Positions 8,987 through 16,999 of a DNA stretch of 64,000 nucleotides are shown in pieces. The notes under the pieces were generated by a model, which did no database searches, had not been told where the DNA came from, and saw only the letters and a list, made by a program, of their open reading frames with translations. Both the position numbers and the translations under genes were made by a program. Within the stretch, counting starts at the first letter, position 1. Each line of letters starts with the position of its first letter. Source of the stretch: Paenibacillus sp. FJAT-26967 (GTDB taxonomy: Bacteria; Bacillota; Bacilli; Paenibacillales; NBRC-103111); assembly GCF_001541095.1 (NCBI RefSeq), contig NZ_LMXH01000001.1, positions 880,048 through 944,047 of the forward strand. Reading direction: 5' to 3'.

Positions 8987-9361
8987 ATGGCTTTTACGAC
9001 AGGATTGATACTCAATACGAGGGATTTCGGAACAGCCGCCGCCAACGCAGCCGTTAACATCAGCAACGAAGACACGGTGAATACAGCCCAGATTGTCGTT
9101 CAAATCTTTTATACGCTGAGTACGGGTGTTGCCAAGACTCCGCTTTATTTCCAGACCTACACGGTACCGCCCAGGTTTGCAGATATTCGTACATTTTTTA
9201 TATCCGGTGTGCTGGCTTATGAAGTCCAGATAGCCGTTATCGCTCCGCAGCCTAATCTGGTCGTAGCTTCCGTGTTCGGTTTGGATACTTTCAACAATCT
9301 CGTACCTGTCCACCGTGTACTGCAATCAGAACTGACCCCGATTCCGTCATTGGGAAGCTAG
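8987..9361 (+). CDS. Small beta-rich protein of unknown function
   Basis: A 124-residue protein with no recognised motif. It is rich in alternating hydrophobic and Thr/Val/Asn residues (for example QIVVQIFYTLSTGV and YEVQIAVIAPQPNLVVASVFG), a composition that suggests a beta-sandwich. It has no Cys, no signal peptide and no membrane segment. GGGGGTG precedes the ATG at good spacing. It follows the two propeller genes and precedes a strong terminator. Other small beta-rich proteins in the cluster (at 9487, 15203 and 15776) have a similar texture but no obvious sequence identity to it. A structural role at the cell or spore surface is an inference from context. Confidence 0.65.
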   Translation: MAFTTGLILNTRDFGTAAANAAVNISNEDTVNTAQIVVQIFYTLSTGVAKTPLYFQTYTVPPRFADIRTFFISGVLAYEVQIAVIAPQPNLVVASVFGLDTFNNLVPVHRVLQSELTPIPSLGS

Positions 9362-9435
9362 TTCCCGGGACTGACCCGTATGCCTGTGAATTCGTGCTGC
9401 CGGCTGCGGCAAGTTTACAAAAGACACGTAACTCT

Positions 9436-9466
9436 AAAAGGCCGCTTCCTGAGGAAGGGCCTCTTT
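9436..9466. terminator. Rho-independent terminator between convergent genes
   Basis: AAAGGCCGCTTCC and GGAAGGGCCTCTTT form a stem around a TGA loop, with A-rich and T-rich ends. It can serve the rightward gene ending at 9361 and the leftward gene ending at 9487. Confidence 0.8.
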
Positions 9467-9486
9467 GTATGGGCGGAATACAGGGT

Positions 9487-9840
9487 TCAAAGCGGATCGA
9501 TGACCGTCAATTCATTGTGGGTGAATGTTGCGATTAGAGCTCCTTCGTTCTTAGCGTACATCGTCATCGTCATGGGGTATGGGGTTGTCAGATTCGTGTG
9601 AATGTAGAGTGTAAAAGGCTGATTATGGTTGTAAACGGTCGGCAGATGGGCAATTGAACCGGGCAGCGGCGCAGGATCGAGATGATACAGCCCCAGAAGA
9701 AAACGGTTCTCGCCCTGATAGCCTTGAATAAGCACGTCAAAGTGCCGCTGGGCGATATTCTGGAAGATGAGATCAAAACACTGGATATAGCGCGAATCGC
9801 AGGATCCGTATACATAAGCGTCAAAACGGTAAATAGACAT
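9487..9840 (-). CDS. Small protein of unknown function, likely beta-rich
   Basis: A 117-residue protein starting MSIYRFDAYVYGSCDSRY. I chose the ATG at 9840 because GGAAGGAAGGTGACT lies directly before it; the longer open frame upstream has no such site. No known domain is recognised. The sequence alternates hydrophobic and polar residues (TLYIHTNLTTPYPMTMTMYAKNEGAL), suggesting a beta fold, and has no signal peptide. It is transcribed alone from what looks like a good SigK-type promoter and faces the propeller-gene unit across a shared terminator. Confidence 0.6.
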   Translation of the reverse strand: MSIYRFDAYVYGSCDSRYIQCFDLIFQNIAQRHFDVLIQGYQGENRFLLGLYHLDPAPLPGSIAHLPTVYNHNQPFTLYIHTNLTTPYPMTMTMYAKNEGALIATFTHNELTVIDPL

Positions 9841-9873
9841 AGTCACCTTCCTTCCGTTCAATCCGGCATAGTT

Positions 9874-9900
9874 CAGTATATGTAAATGTTTCACATGCGT
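9874..9900 (-). promoter_or_regulatory. Candidate SigK promoter
   Basis: On the minus strand, AC is followed after 16 bases by CATATACTG, fitting the SigK pattern AC-N16-CATAnnnT. It lies about 35 bases upstream of the start at 9840. Confidence 0.5.
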
Positions 9901-9962
9901 ATGGACACGTACACATTTTGAGCCCGGTGAGGCAAACGACCCGTTGAAAAGATGCATAGCGG

Positions 9963-9971
9963 CATATAGTG
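9963..9971 (+). promoter_or_regulatory. Possible SigK -10 element for the GT4 gene
   Basis: CATATAGTG fits CATAnnnT and lies about 70 bases upstream of the TTG start at 10040. The -35 region has no clear AC at the expected position, so support is weak. Confidence 0.25.
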
Positions 9972-10039
9972 TAGGGAGAAAAGTATGCAGGTGACAGAAG
10001 GCTGTTTAGTAGTTTCGCGCAGAAAAGAGGGGACCATTC

Positions 10040-11269
10040 TTGAGGATACTGCTCGCTACCTACTGGCGGCTTCCGCATTTGGGCGGGGTATGGCCGCTTA
10101 TGGTTAATATGAAGGAAAAGCTGGAGGCGCTGGGTCACGAAGTCGATGTATTCGGCAACAGTGAGGATGAAAGCGTGTTTCATATGCCGTTTAGCGGTCG
10201 TGTTTTCCATAAAGATGCGGTGCGGCCGTTTCTGGAGAAGAAGATAACCCCTGAGCTGTATCCGGTTCTTCACTCCAGTTCCTGGCTCTCGCATTTTGAG
10301 TTGAACACACTTTGCATGGAGCTGGCGGCCGCATATTTCGGGCTGGATAAGTATGACGTGATTCATACACAGGACGTCCTGGCTACCCGCTCGTTCAAGC
10401 GGATCAAACCGGCACGTACCGGACTCGTCGCCAGCCTGCACGGCTCTGTAGCCCACGAGATCAAGCTGCACCTGATGGAGAATAACGTCAATCTCGGGGA
10501 ATCCGTTATCTGGCGGTTCCAGTCGGCGATTGAGTATCTCGGCGCCACAAGCAGCGATATTACAATTGCGTCCTCCCAGTGGCTGAAACAGCTGCTGACA
10601 ACGGAGTATTCTGTACCTCAGCATCAGGTAGAAGTGTTTCAGTACGGATACGATACGAGAGATTTTTATTCGCAAATGGGGTATTCGAGTTCTCCTGTCT
10701 ACAAGCCTCCCGGCAAAAAAGCCATCATCTTCACAGGGCGCCTCATTCCCATTAAAGGGGTCTCCCTGCTCATCGAGGCTGCTGCACTGCTTCGGACGGT
10801 ACGGGACGATTTCGTCTGCTGGATTGTGGGGGAGGGAGATATGGAAGCGGAGCTTAACAGGCAGTGTACGGAGCTGGGGCTGCTGGAGACCGTCCAGTTT
10901 CTGGGCAGGCGCAGCGACGTGCCGTATCTGCTTGCCCAATCCGATATATTCGTACAGCCGAGCTATGTAGACAATCAGCCCTTATCATTGATTGAAGCGC
11001 AGCTGGCAGGGAAGCCTTCCGTGGTCAGCGACGCCACAGGCGTGCCCGAAATGGTCGAACACGGCCGTACGGGTCTTATCTTCCAGTCGGGTAACAGCCA
11101 GCAGTTGTTCACGCATTTGTATACGCTGCTGGAGAACACAGCTATGCGTGAAACGATGGGCAGGGAGGCCGGGCAGTGGGGGGCGATCCACTGGTCCATG
11201 GATCTGATGGTCCAGAGGCTTCTCGATGTATACGGCAGAGCGGTTGCCAAAGCCGCCGCCCAGCCCTGA
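10040..11269 (+). CDS. GT4 glycosyltransferase, paralogue of the gene at 13848
   Basis: A 409-residue GT-B enzyme. It begins with a YWRLPHLGGVWP acceptor-domain loop and has the donor domain from about residue 225 (KKAIIFTGRLIPIKGVSLLIEA). The EX7E position reads DNQPLSLIEAQLAGKP, with Asp in place of the first Glu. TTG is the start, with AGAGGGGACC about 5 bases ahead. The protein matches the one encoded at 13848 along its length, including LHGSVAHEIK/IHGSLAREIK and the DNQP motif. The enzyme would transfer a sugar in the cytoplasm; donor and acceptor are unknown. Confidence 0.86.
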   Translation: MRILLATYWRLPHLGGVWPLMVNMKEKLEALGHEVDVFGNSEDESVFHMPFSGRVFHKDAVRPFLEKKITPELYPVLHSSSWLSHFELNTLCMELAAAYFGLDKYDVIHTQDVLATRSFKRIKPARTGLVASLHGSVAHEIKLHLMENNVNLGESVIWRFQSAIEYLGATSSDITIASSQWLKQLLTTEYSVPQHQVEVFQYGYDTRDFYSQMGYSSSPVYKPPGKKAIIFTGRLIPIKGVSLLIEAAALLRTVRDDFVCWIVGEGDMEAELNRQCTELGLLETVQFLGRRSDVPYLLAQSDIFVQPSYVDNQPLSLIEAQLAGKPSVVSDATGVPEMVEHGRTGLIFQSGNSQQLFTHLYTLLENTAMRETMGREAGQWGAIHWSMDLMVQRLLDVYGRAVAKAAAQP

Positions 11270-11302
11270 AATTCCTATCGGTGCGTAGAAAGGAGGATGA
11301 CC

Positions 11303-11485
11303 GTGAGCGAGAAAGTTTATGTAATGGGTGATCTTTATAATTCGCTTTTTTCCGTACAGGTGTCCAATCCTGAATATCTTGTCGATTATAAGCTTTGGAA
11401 TCAGATCAGAGCCGGACTTCCTGACAGTTACCGGATGCCTGATCCTGTTATTCTGCACATTCTGAACAATCATCCCAACGGGTAG
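11303..11485 (+). CDS. Small protein of unknown function
   Basis: A 60-residue protein (starting VSEKVYVMGDLYNSLFSVQV). The GTG at 11303 is preferred because AAAGGAGG lies 6 bases upstream; an in-frame ATG at 11297 would touch the ribosome binding site. No domain is recognised. It lies 33 bases after one GT4 gene and 53 bases before another, in the same direction, so it is probably part of the glycosyltransferase operon. A role as an accessory subunit or acceptor peptide is possible, but nothing in the sequence proves it. Confidence 0.55.
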   Translation: MSEKVYVMGDLYNSLFSVQVSNPEYLVDYKLWNQIRAGLPDSYRMPDPVILHILNNHPNG

Positions 11486-11538
11486 AACGGCCTGCAAAGA
11501 ATGGAAACAGGAAGTGTATATGTGAAAGGAGGAAGAGC

Positions 11539-12579
11539 ATGAGACTCGTCTTTCCCATCCTGACTTTGAACTTTGGCGGAGCCCAGCGAATGCTCGCGGA
11601 AATTACGAACGGATTATCGGATCAGGGGTATGATGTCACGATCGTTATGCCTGCCCATGCAGAGGTCAAGTTTGATATAAGGTCCAAAATCGTCCGGGGC
11701 CGCCACAGCATTACGCTGGATGCCGATGATATCCCTCCCGGAGATATAGTCATTTCCAACTTCTATACGACAGTGCCCGCATGCGTGGAAGCGAGTAAGA
11801 GAGACCGGAACGTTCATGCCCGTTTCAGTCTCTGTTATGAACCTACCTTTTTGCCGGATGATCATATCACTTTTCCTACTTATCACTGCACACCGCATGT
11901 AATCGTGCTGTCCGGCTGGCAGCAGAAGCTTATCGAGCTGAATCACGGCATCCGGGGCCATATTGTCCCAATTGGAATTGACCCGTTCATGCACAATCTG
12001 AATCTGCGCCATTCTACGCCTCCAGCTGTGAAAATATCGGCTGTCGTCCGCAACTCGGAGGGAGGAATCGCCTGGCACCGGGACCAGGATTACCTGGTCA
12101 GCCAGCTCGCTTTCGTTAAACACTATTATCCCGATACTGAAATCAATCTGATCTGCCCGCCCGATGAATTTCATGCGGCACCGACTCTGCAGCGACTGCG
12201 CGATACGGGCAGCTTTCAATTCTGTCTGCCGAATAAGGATGAAGAACTACGCTACTTGTACAACAAAACGGACATCTACGTCAGTTCCTCCCTCTATGAT
12301 TCGGGATCTTTGCCGGGTCTGGAGGCGATGAGGTGCGGGGCGGCGCTTGTTACGACTTATTCGGGGGGCAATCTGGATTACGCGAGACATGAGCATAACT
12401 GTCTCCTGTCCTACCGCTATCAGAATCGCCTGGCGGCCGATATAATCCGGTTGATCCACGATAAGGAACTTCGCAGCCGTCTTGCTCTCCAAGGCGAATC
12501 GGATTCATACCAGTGGCCTTGGGCGCGAAGCGTAGAAGCATTCGCGCAGGCTCTCCATACGATCTGGAACAGCCGCTGA
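11539..12579 (+). CDS. GT4-type glycosyltransferase
   Basis: A 346-residue GT-B protein. The N-terminal domain opens with LTLNFGGAQRMLAEITNGL, the glycine-rich acceptor loop of family 4 enzymes. The donor domain from about residue 150 carries DIYVSSSLYDSGSLPGLEAMRCGAA near residue 245, equivalent to the EX7E loop but with Asp for the first Glu. AAAGGAGG is placed well before the ATG. It closes a rightward set of three genes and is followed by a strong terminator. The sugar and acceptor are unknown. Confidence 0.84.
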   Translation: MRLVFPILTLNFGGAQRMLAEITNGLSDQGYDVTIVMPAHAEVKFDIRSKIVRGRHSITLDADDIPPGDIVISNFYTTVPACVEASKRDRNVHARFSLCYEPTFLPDDHITFPTYHCTPHVIVLSGWQQKLIELNHGIRGHIVPIGIDPFMHNLNLRHSTPPAVKISAVVRNSEGGIAWHRDQDYLVSQLAFVKHYYPDTEINLICPPDEFHAAPTLQRLRDTGSFQFCLPNKDEELRYLYNKTDIYVSSSLYDSGSLPGLEAMRCGAALVTTYSGGNLDYARHEHNCLLSYRYQNRLAADIIRLIHDKELRSRLALQGESDSYQWPWARSVEAFAQALHTIWNSR

Positions 12580-12591
12580 GCCAGTAGTAAG

Positions 12592-12632
12592 AGGCCCCGG
12601 TATTCTCCTGTCAGAAGAGAATACCGGGGCCT
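12592..12632. terminator. Bidirectional rho-independent terminator
   Basis: A 16-17 bp GC-rich perfect stem (AGGCCCCGGTATTCTC and its complement) around CTGTCAGAA. It separates converging genes. The run of T after it is short. Confidence 0.82.
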
Positions 12633-12682
12633 TCCTGATGAATCCGGCCGGCCTGCGGGAGCGCTGCCGCCCGGCAAGGCGG

Positions 12683-13597
12683 CTACTTGCCGAGGAAGGA
12701 TGTGTACGTTTGGCGAAGCCCTTCCTCGACACGGAAGCGGGGCGCCCATCCCAGACTCTGCTTCGCTCTGGCATTATCCAAGCAGCTGTGGCGGATATCG
12801 CCCGGACGCGCCGGCGTGAAATGAATGGGGACTTCCTGTCCCCGGAAGTCTCCAAGGAGCTCGGCGATTCGGCGTATGGTAGTGGGGCGGCCTGTGCTCA
12901 CATGATATACCCCGCTTCCCGGGGCTGAGGCGGCGGACAGATTGGCCTCGACTACGTCACGGACATAGATGAAGTCGCGCGTCTGCTCCCCGTCGCCGTG
13001 GATGCCAAGCGGCAGATTCTGGCGCAGGCGCTCCATAAATACGGCAACAACGCCTCCTTCACCCTTCGGCGTCTGCCTGGGGCCGTATACGTTGCCGTAG
13101 CGCAGAATGGTATACGGCAGTCCGTACAGCCGGTTGAAAATCCGGATGTATCCCTCAGCTGCCAGCTTCGACTGGCCGTAATAGGAGAGGGGGGCTGCCG
13201 GAGCATCTTCGGACAGCAGCGGGCTGCTGCTGTCTCCATATACACCCGATGTGGAGGCGAATACGAATCGGCCCACGCCATGCTTCCGGCAGGCTTCCAG
13301 CAGCCGGATCGTGCCCGTTATGTTCACATCCGCGTCGAATGCGGGATCGGCAATGGAACGCTGGACATCGGCCTGGGCCGCCAGATGAAATACGATATCC
13401 GGCCGCAGCTGTCCGATCAGCCCGGCCGCTTCCGGTTGCGCCAGATCCTCTTGATGCAGGATGGAGCCGGGCGGTATCCATTCCTTCCTGCCGCTCGACA
13501 GATTATCGAGAATATGGACTTCATGTCCGTTACTGACAAGGGCTTCTGACAAGTGGGAGCCGATGAACCCCGCTCCGCCGGTAACTACCGTTCTCAT
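12683..13597 (-). CDS. NAD-dependent sugar epimerase (GalE/UDP-glucose 4-epimerase-like)
   Basis: A 304-residue extended SDR: GGAGFIGSH Rossmann loop at the N-terminus, HLAAQADV, and the catalytic YGQSK near residue 145. RYGNVYGPRQ and RDFIYVRDV are typical of UDP-glucose/UDP-N-acetylglucosamine 4-epimerases. It interconverts hexose C4 epimers of nucleotide sugars using bound NAD. The ATG at 13597 follows GAGGTG; a longer open frame upstream adds 12 residues without a good site. It supplies the surrounding glycosyltransferases, but the exact substrate is uncertain. Confidence 0.85.
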   Translation of the reverse strand: MRTVVTGGAGFIGSHLSEALVSNGHEVHILDNLSSGRKEWIPPGSILHQEDLAQPEAAGLIGQLRPDIVFHLAAQADVQRSIADPAFDADVNITGTIRLLEACRKHGVGRFVFASTSGVYGDSSSPLLSEDAPAAPLSYYGQSKLAAEGYIRIFNRLYGLPYTILRYGNVYGPRQTPKGEGGVVAVFMERLRQNLPLGIHGDGEQTRDFIYVRDVVEANLSAASAPGSGVYHVSTGRPTTIRRIAELLGDFRGQEVPIHFTPARPGDIRHSCLDNARAKQSLGWAPRFRVEEGLRQTYTSFLGK

Positions 13598-13630
13598 ACA
13601 TGCACCTCGCATTTTGTGTGTAGTCCTACT

Positions 13631-13639
13631 CATCGTATG
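13631..13639 (-). promoter_or_regulatory. Possible SigK -10 element for the epimerase gene
   Basis: The minus strand reads CATACGATG, matching CATAnnnT, about 33 bases upstream of the ATG at 13597. No clear AC lies 16-17 bases farther up. Confidence 0.3.
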
Positions 13640-13847
13640 AACACACGGGAGAGGAGGACCGGGCGGCAGCGGGTTATCAAGCGGAGCGGCTCCTGTTTTC
13701 CCGCCTTTTTTATATTTGCAAGGCGGCCCGCCCTTTCATCCGAGCAGCCCTGTCAATAAGATAAAGCATCAGGTTACTGGAGCCGTGAGACAGGGCGTGG
13801 CACTATCCGAATATCGGGGAGTATTGTTAAAGGATGGGGGAGAGCGA

Positions 13848-15080
13848 ATGAATATTTTGCTGGTGAGCTACTGGCCCATTCCGCATGTCGGCGGGGTCTG
13901 GCCTTTTATGCTGCAGCTCAAAAGCAGGCTGGAGAATTGGGGCCACCGCGTAGATATTATGGGGAACGGTGCTGACGAACCTGTCTATCATTTATATGGA
14001 ACGGGTCGCAAAGTAGTTAAAGAGGATCTGCTGCATTTAATACATGCGAAACTGAACCCCTATAATCTGCCTGTGCTTTACCGCGATGAACTCGTGCACC
14101 GGGTGGAAATCGACCGGTATTGCATGGAACTGGCCGCTGCCTCATTTGGTCTGGCACAGTATGATGTGATCCACGCGCAGGATGTTCTCGCCGCCATTGC
14201 GCTTAACCGGGTAAGGCCTGAAACTACCGGTCTAATTACAAGTATTCACGGATCTCTTGCGAGAGAAATCAAAATTTTACTGGACGAAGACGGCCGGCGT
14301 GATTCCGCGCTTGAGAGACCGCTTGTCCATTGCTACTACCGGGCACTCGAGTACCATGGGGCGATGGCGGCCGATAAAGTGGTAACGTCTACTCACTGGC
14401 TGAAAAATGTACTGACACAAGAATACGGAGTCTCGCCGGATCATATTGAAGTTTCCCCGTACGGATTGGATTTGTACTCGTTCCAACAGAAACTTGCAGC
14501 CGGAACTTCCCTGCTTCATCCCCTGGACAAAAAGGTAATTGTCTGTCCGGCGCGTCTTGAATCGATAAAAGGGATTCATTATTTAATTGAAGCGCTCGCT
14601 GCGCTGAAACAAAGACGCAGCGACTGGGTGTGCTGGCTGATCGGAGACGGCGACAAACGCGAGGAACTGGTTGCCCAGACCCAGGCTGCAGGGCTGGCGG
14701 AAGATATCTTATTCTTCGGGTACCGGGACGATGTGCCGGCCGTGCTTCAAATTTCGGATATTTTCGTGCACCCGAGCGTCCAGGACAATCAGCCTTTTGC
14801 CGTGATGGAAGCGCAGGCGGCAGGCAAGCCTGCCGTCGTCTCGAGTGCGGGGGGCCTTCCGGAGATGGTGGTACACGGCGAGACGGGCTTCGTGTCTGCA
14901 ATCGGTGACACCGGTACACTGGCCAGTCATCTGGAGCTTCTTCTGGAGGAAGATGCACTTCGTCTGAGGATGGGAGAGGCGGCCCGTCTTTCGGGCAGCG
15001 AGCGGTGGTCTCTGGACCGGATGACGGAGCACTTCATGAAGGCTTACTTAGCCGCTGGCCGAGGTCGAGGCCGGTTTTAA
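13848..15080 (+). CDS. GT4 glycosyltransferase, paralogue of the gene at 10040
   Basis: A 410-residue GT-B enzyme starting MNILLVSYWPIPHVGGVWP. The donor domain (KKVIVCPARLESIKGIHYLIEA) begins near residue 225, and the catalytic loop reads DNQPFAVMEAQAAGKP with Asp for the first Glu of EX7E. The ATG at 13848 has GGGGGAGAGCG ahead of it; a longer frame upstream to 13716 has no ribosome binding site and no counterpart in the paralogue. Two enzymes of such close similarity suggest sequential addition of similar sugars or separate acceptors. A terminator follows. Confidence 0.86.
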   Translation: MNILLVSYWPIPHVGGVWPFMLQLKSRLENWGHRVDIMGNGADEPVYHLYGTGRKVVKEDLLHLIHAKLNPYNLPVLYRDELVHRVEIDRYCMELAAASFGLAQYDVIHAQDVLAAIALNRVRPETTGLITSIHGSLAREIKILLDEDGRRDSALERPLVHCYYRALEYHGAMAADKVVTSTHWLKNVLTQEYGVSPDHIEVSPYGLDLYSFQQKLAAGTSLLHPLDKKVIVCPARLESIKGIHYLIEALAALKQRRSDWVCWLIGDGDKREELVAQTQAAGLAEDILFFGYRDDVPAVLQISDIFVHPSVQDNQPFAVMEAQAAGKPAVVSSAGGLPEMVVHGETGFVSAIGDTGTLASHLELLLEEDALRLRMGEAARLSGSERWSLDRMTEHFMKAYLAAGRGRGRF

Positions 15081-15095
15081 ACAGCAGTTTGAATG

Positions 15096-15125
15096 AAAGC
15101 CGCACGACTGCATCGTGCGGCTTTT
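15096..15125 (+). terminator. Rho-independent terminator
   Basis: AAGCCGCACGA and TCGTGCGGCTT pair around CTGCA and run into TTTTG, just after the GT4 gene. Confidence 0.85.
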
Positions 15126-15153
15126 GTGTGTGCGGGTTAAGGTCCGGGAAATG

Positions 15154-15188
15154 AAAACGGCAGACGGAAAATGTCCCGTCTGCCGTTT
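15154..15188 (-). terminator. Rho-independent terminator for the leftward beta-protein genes
   Basis: AAACGGCAGACGG and CCGTCTGCCGTTT form a 13-bp stem around a short loop, placed just past the end of the leftward gene at 15203; the minus-strand side ends in TTTTC. Confidence 0.75.
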
Positions 15189-15202
15189 GGGGGAAGATGA
15201 TG

Positions 15203-15667
15203 TTACGGCGCGATCACGAATGCCCCGAAATGAACAGGTCCACGAATCGAGGCGCTGCCAAGTCCGCGCAGAGAAACGGTCAGGAAGTAAGGCTGTGGAC
15301 CGGCCGGAACGGATGTAGCCGGCAGCGTATGCTGGAAGGAAACTGTCATGAGGTTATCCGTGATGGTCGTCAGTACGCCGGTTCCAATAAGAGCAGAATC
15401 GTCGACTTCGTAAATAACCGTTCCCGTGGGGCTGCCGACACGGATTTTTACTTGCAGGATCGGAAGCAGCGGAGTAAGGAGAAGAAGATCCGGTGCCCAG
15501 CCGATGGTTCCTTCGAACCTGAGCAGATTAGTAGAATCCGCAGGCGCCAAATTGATCGTTGCAACTCCGACCTCAGTTCCTCCCAGAAGAGGGTTCGTTA
15601 ACGGAAAAGGTAGGGAGCCCCCGCCTATTAGAGCATCATTCGTCTGATAGTCTAAAATAGTCGCCAT
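15203..15667 (-). CDS. Small beta-rich surface-type protein of unknown function
   Basis: A 154-residue protein starting MATILDYQTNDAL. This start is chosen because GAAGGGA lies 9 bases upstream; an ATG three codons earlier would touch that site. The sequence is dominated by Val, Ile, Thr, Leu and Gly in alternating runs and ends in PYFLTVSLRGLGSASIRGPVHFGAFVIAP. The C-terminal half matches the pattern of its upstream neighbour (ISLYYLTVRSSGSKARVEGPIVFEGFVLDEE), so the two are divergent paralogues. No signal peptide is visible. It resembles the jelly-roll C-termini of exosporium proteins in texture only. A terminator follows. Confidence 0.68.
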   Translation of the reverse strand: MATILDYQTNDALIGGGSLPFPLTNPLLGGTEVGVATINLAPADSTNLLRFEGTIGWAPDLLLLTPLLPILQVKIRVGSPTGTVIYEVDDSALIGTGVLTTITDNLMTVSFQHTLPATSVPAGPQPYFLTVSLRGLGSASIRGPVHFGAFVIAP

Positions 15668-15775
15668 GTGTTTCATTCCCTTCAGGTAATTTGTTCTTAC
15701 AGGATTAGTAAATTCATTTTTCAGCTGCTTCGTCACGGACAAGTAACCGGAGGAAAGCATCCATTTTACCCCTGT

Positions 15776-16171
15776 TTACTCCTCATCCAGGACAAATCCT
15801 TCGAACACAATGGGGCCTTCGACCCGTGCTTTGCTTCCAGAGGAACGGACGGTCAGGTAATACAAGGAAATTTCGGCTGAGCCCCCTCTGTCTTCTCCTT
15901 CAATCCTGGCTGTGCCGGTACGAAAGCGTGAATCTTCACTGCTTTCCAGAACTTCCCCGGACGGGTGATCTCGTCTTATCTTGATCTCCAACTCTCCGAT
16001 ATCAGAGGCAACCGTATTGCTCCAGGCGATGCTTGCTTTAAGGATAATCCGGCTTCCCGGCGTAATCTGATACAAGTAAAGGGGGCATAAGTATAGTTCC
16101 TGCTCTCCTGCAAGGAGAGGCAGTGCATGAGTGTGCGGAGCTATTTCTACCTTCTGGTAGTACTTATACAT
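15776..16171 (-). CDS. Small beta-rich protein, paralogue of its downstream neighbour
   Basis: A 131-residue protein starting MYKYYQKVEIAPHTHALPLL. The ATG at 16171 is preferred because GGAGGTG lies 6 bases ahead; a GTG three codons upstream is part of that site. The C-terminal pattern YYLTVRSSGSKARVEGPIVFEGF matches the next gene's PYFLTV...RGPVHFGAF, and a central KIRRDHPSGEV aligns with KIRVGSPTGTV there. It is probably the first gene of a two-gene operon. No signal peptide or membrane segment is seen. A surface structural role is inferred from the cluster. Confidence 0.66.
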   Translation of the reverse strand: MYKYYQKVEIAPHTHALPLLAGEQELYLCPLYLYQITPGSRIILKASIAWSNTVASDIGELEIKIRRDHPSGEVLESSEDSRFRTGTARIEGEDRGGSAEISLYYLTVRSSGSKARVEGPIVFEGFVLDEE

Positions 16172-16219
16172 GTCTTTCACCTCCGTGTTTCCGGATGGAT
16201 AAGTTCACATCCTTATTAG

Positions 16220-16228
16220 TAAGGTATG
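16220..16228 (-). promoter_or_regulatory. Possible SigK -10 element for the beta-protein pair
   Basis: The minus strand reads CATACCTTA, a full match to CATAnnnTA, about 50 bases upstream of the start at 16171. The expected AC is not clear at 16-17 bases. Confidence 0.35.
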
Positions 16229-16345
16229 CCAGGATAATTCGCGGGACTGGATGTGCGCGTCTATTTTTCACGGTAAGGACGGGGGTCCAAGCTGAAAATG
16301 CGGTTCGAGCATTGTATACAACAGGATGTAAAAGGGGGGAGTTCG

Positions 16346-16975
16346 ATGCGTTTAAAGGATTTAGCGGGCACCTATGACTCCGTGTTCAGCCTGGGACAGA
16401 ATTGCCTGCCGGCCATTCAAATGGAGAAGCACGGATTACGTTCTTCCGCCGGTGTACTGGACTGGATGATTTCCGATTCGCTTACGGACGTAAACCGGCT
16501 GCTGGGCAGGCAATTCGACGGATTTATGGCGCTTCACAATATGAGCGTGGTCGAGCCGGATACGTTGCAGCCTAATTATCAAGTAAAAGATTCCGCTTAT
16601 CAGGTAATATCCGTTCATGATTTTCCGGTTACGAGGAATTCGCCGCAGCATCTCTATACCTACCGGGAATTTAAAGAGAAGCTGGACCGCCGTATTAACC
16701 GGTTTTTGAAAAAAATAAAGGAAGATGAGCAGATTTTATTCATCCGCATGCACGGAACTTATGAAGAAACAGCGGAGCTGGAGCAGGTGCTGAGCGGACT
16801 TGTCACTCACGATTTCAAAGTCCTGCTGGTCGAATATGATCAGGTGCAGGGGATCGTCGAATTAGACTGGGCGCTGCCCCGTACTTGCGCCGTCCAGGTT
16901 CCTTATGCGGATATTTGGAATTTTAACAGCGACAAATGGTGGGAAGCTCTCTTTACGGACATTCATGCACGATAA
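16346..16975 (+). CDS. DUF1796 family putative cysteine peptidase
   Basis: A 209-residue protein with the DUF1796 signature near the N-terminus: FSLGQNCLPAIQMEKHGLRSSAGVLDWM, where the Cys of NCLPA is the proposed catalytic residue. A VHDFP motif near residue 98 supplies the proposed His. The family is described as papain-like but its substrates are unknown. The ATG at 16346 has AAGGGGGGAG upstream and aligns with the start of the paralogue that follows. The two genes are a tandem duplication of adjacent DUF1796 proteins within the glycan cluster, which suggests a role in modifying surface material. Confidence 0.82.
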   Translation: MRLKDLAGTYDSVFSLGQNCLPAIQMEKHGLRSSAGVLDWMISDSLTDVNRLLGRQFDGFMALHNMSVVEPDTLQPNYQVKDSAYQVISVHDFPVTRNSPQHLYTYREFKEKLDRRINRFLKKIKEDEQILFIRMHGTYEETAELEQVLSGLVTHDFKVLLVEYDQVQGIVELDWALPRTCAVQVPYADIWNFNSDKWWEALFTDIHAR

Positions 16976-16999
16976 GCAGGCAAGAGAGGAGTGGGCGAC

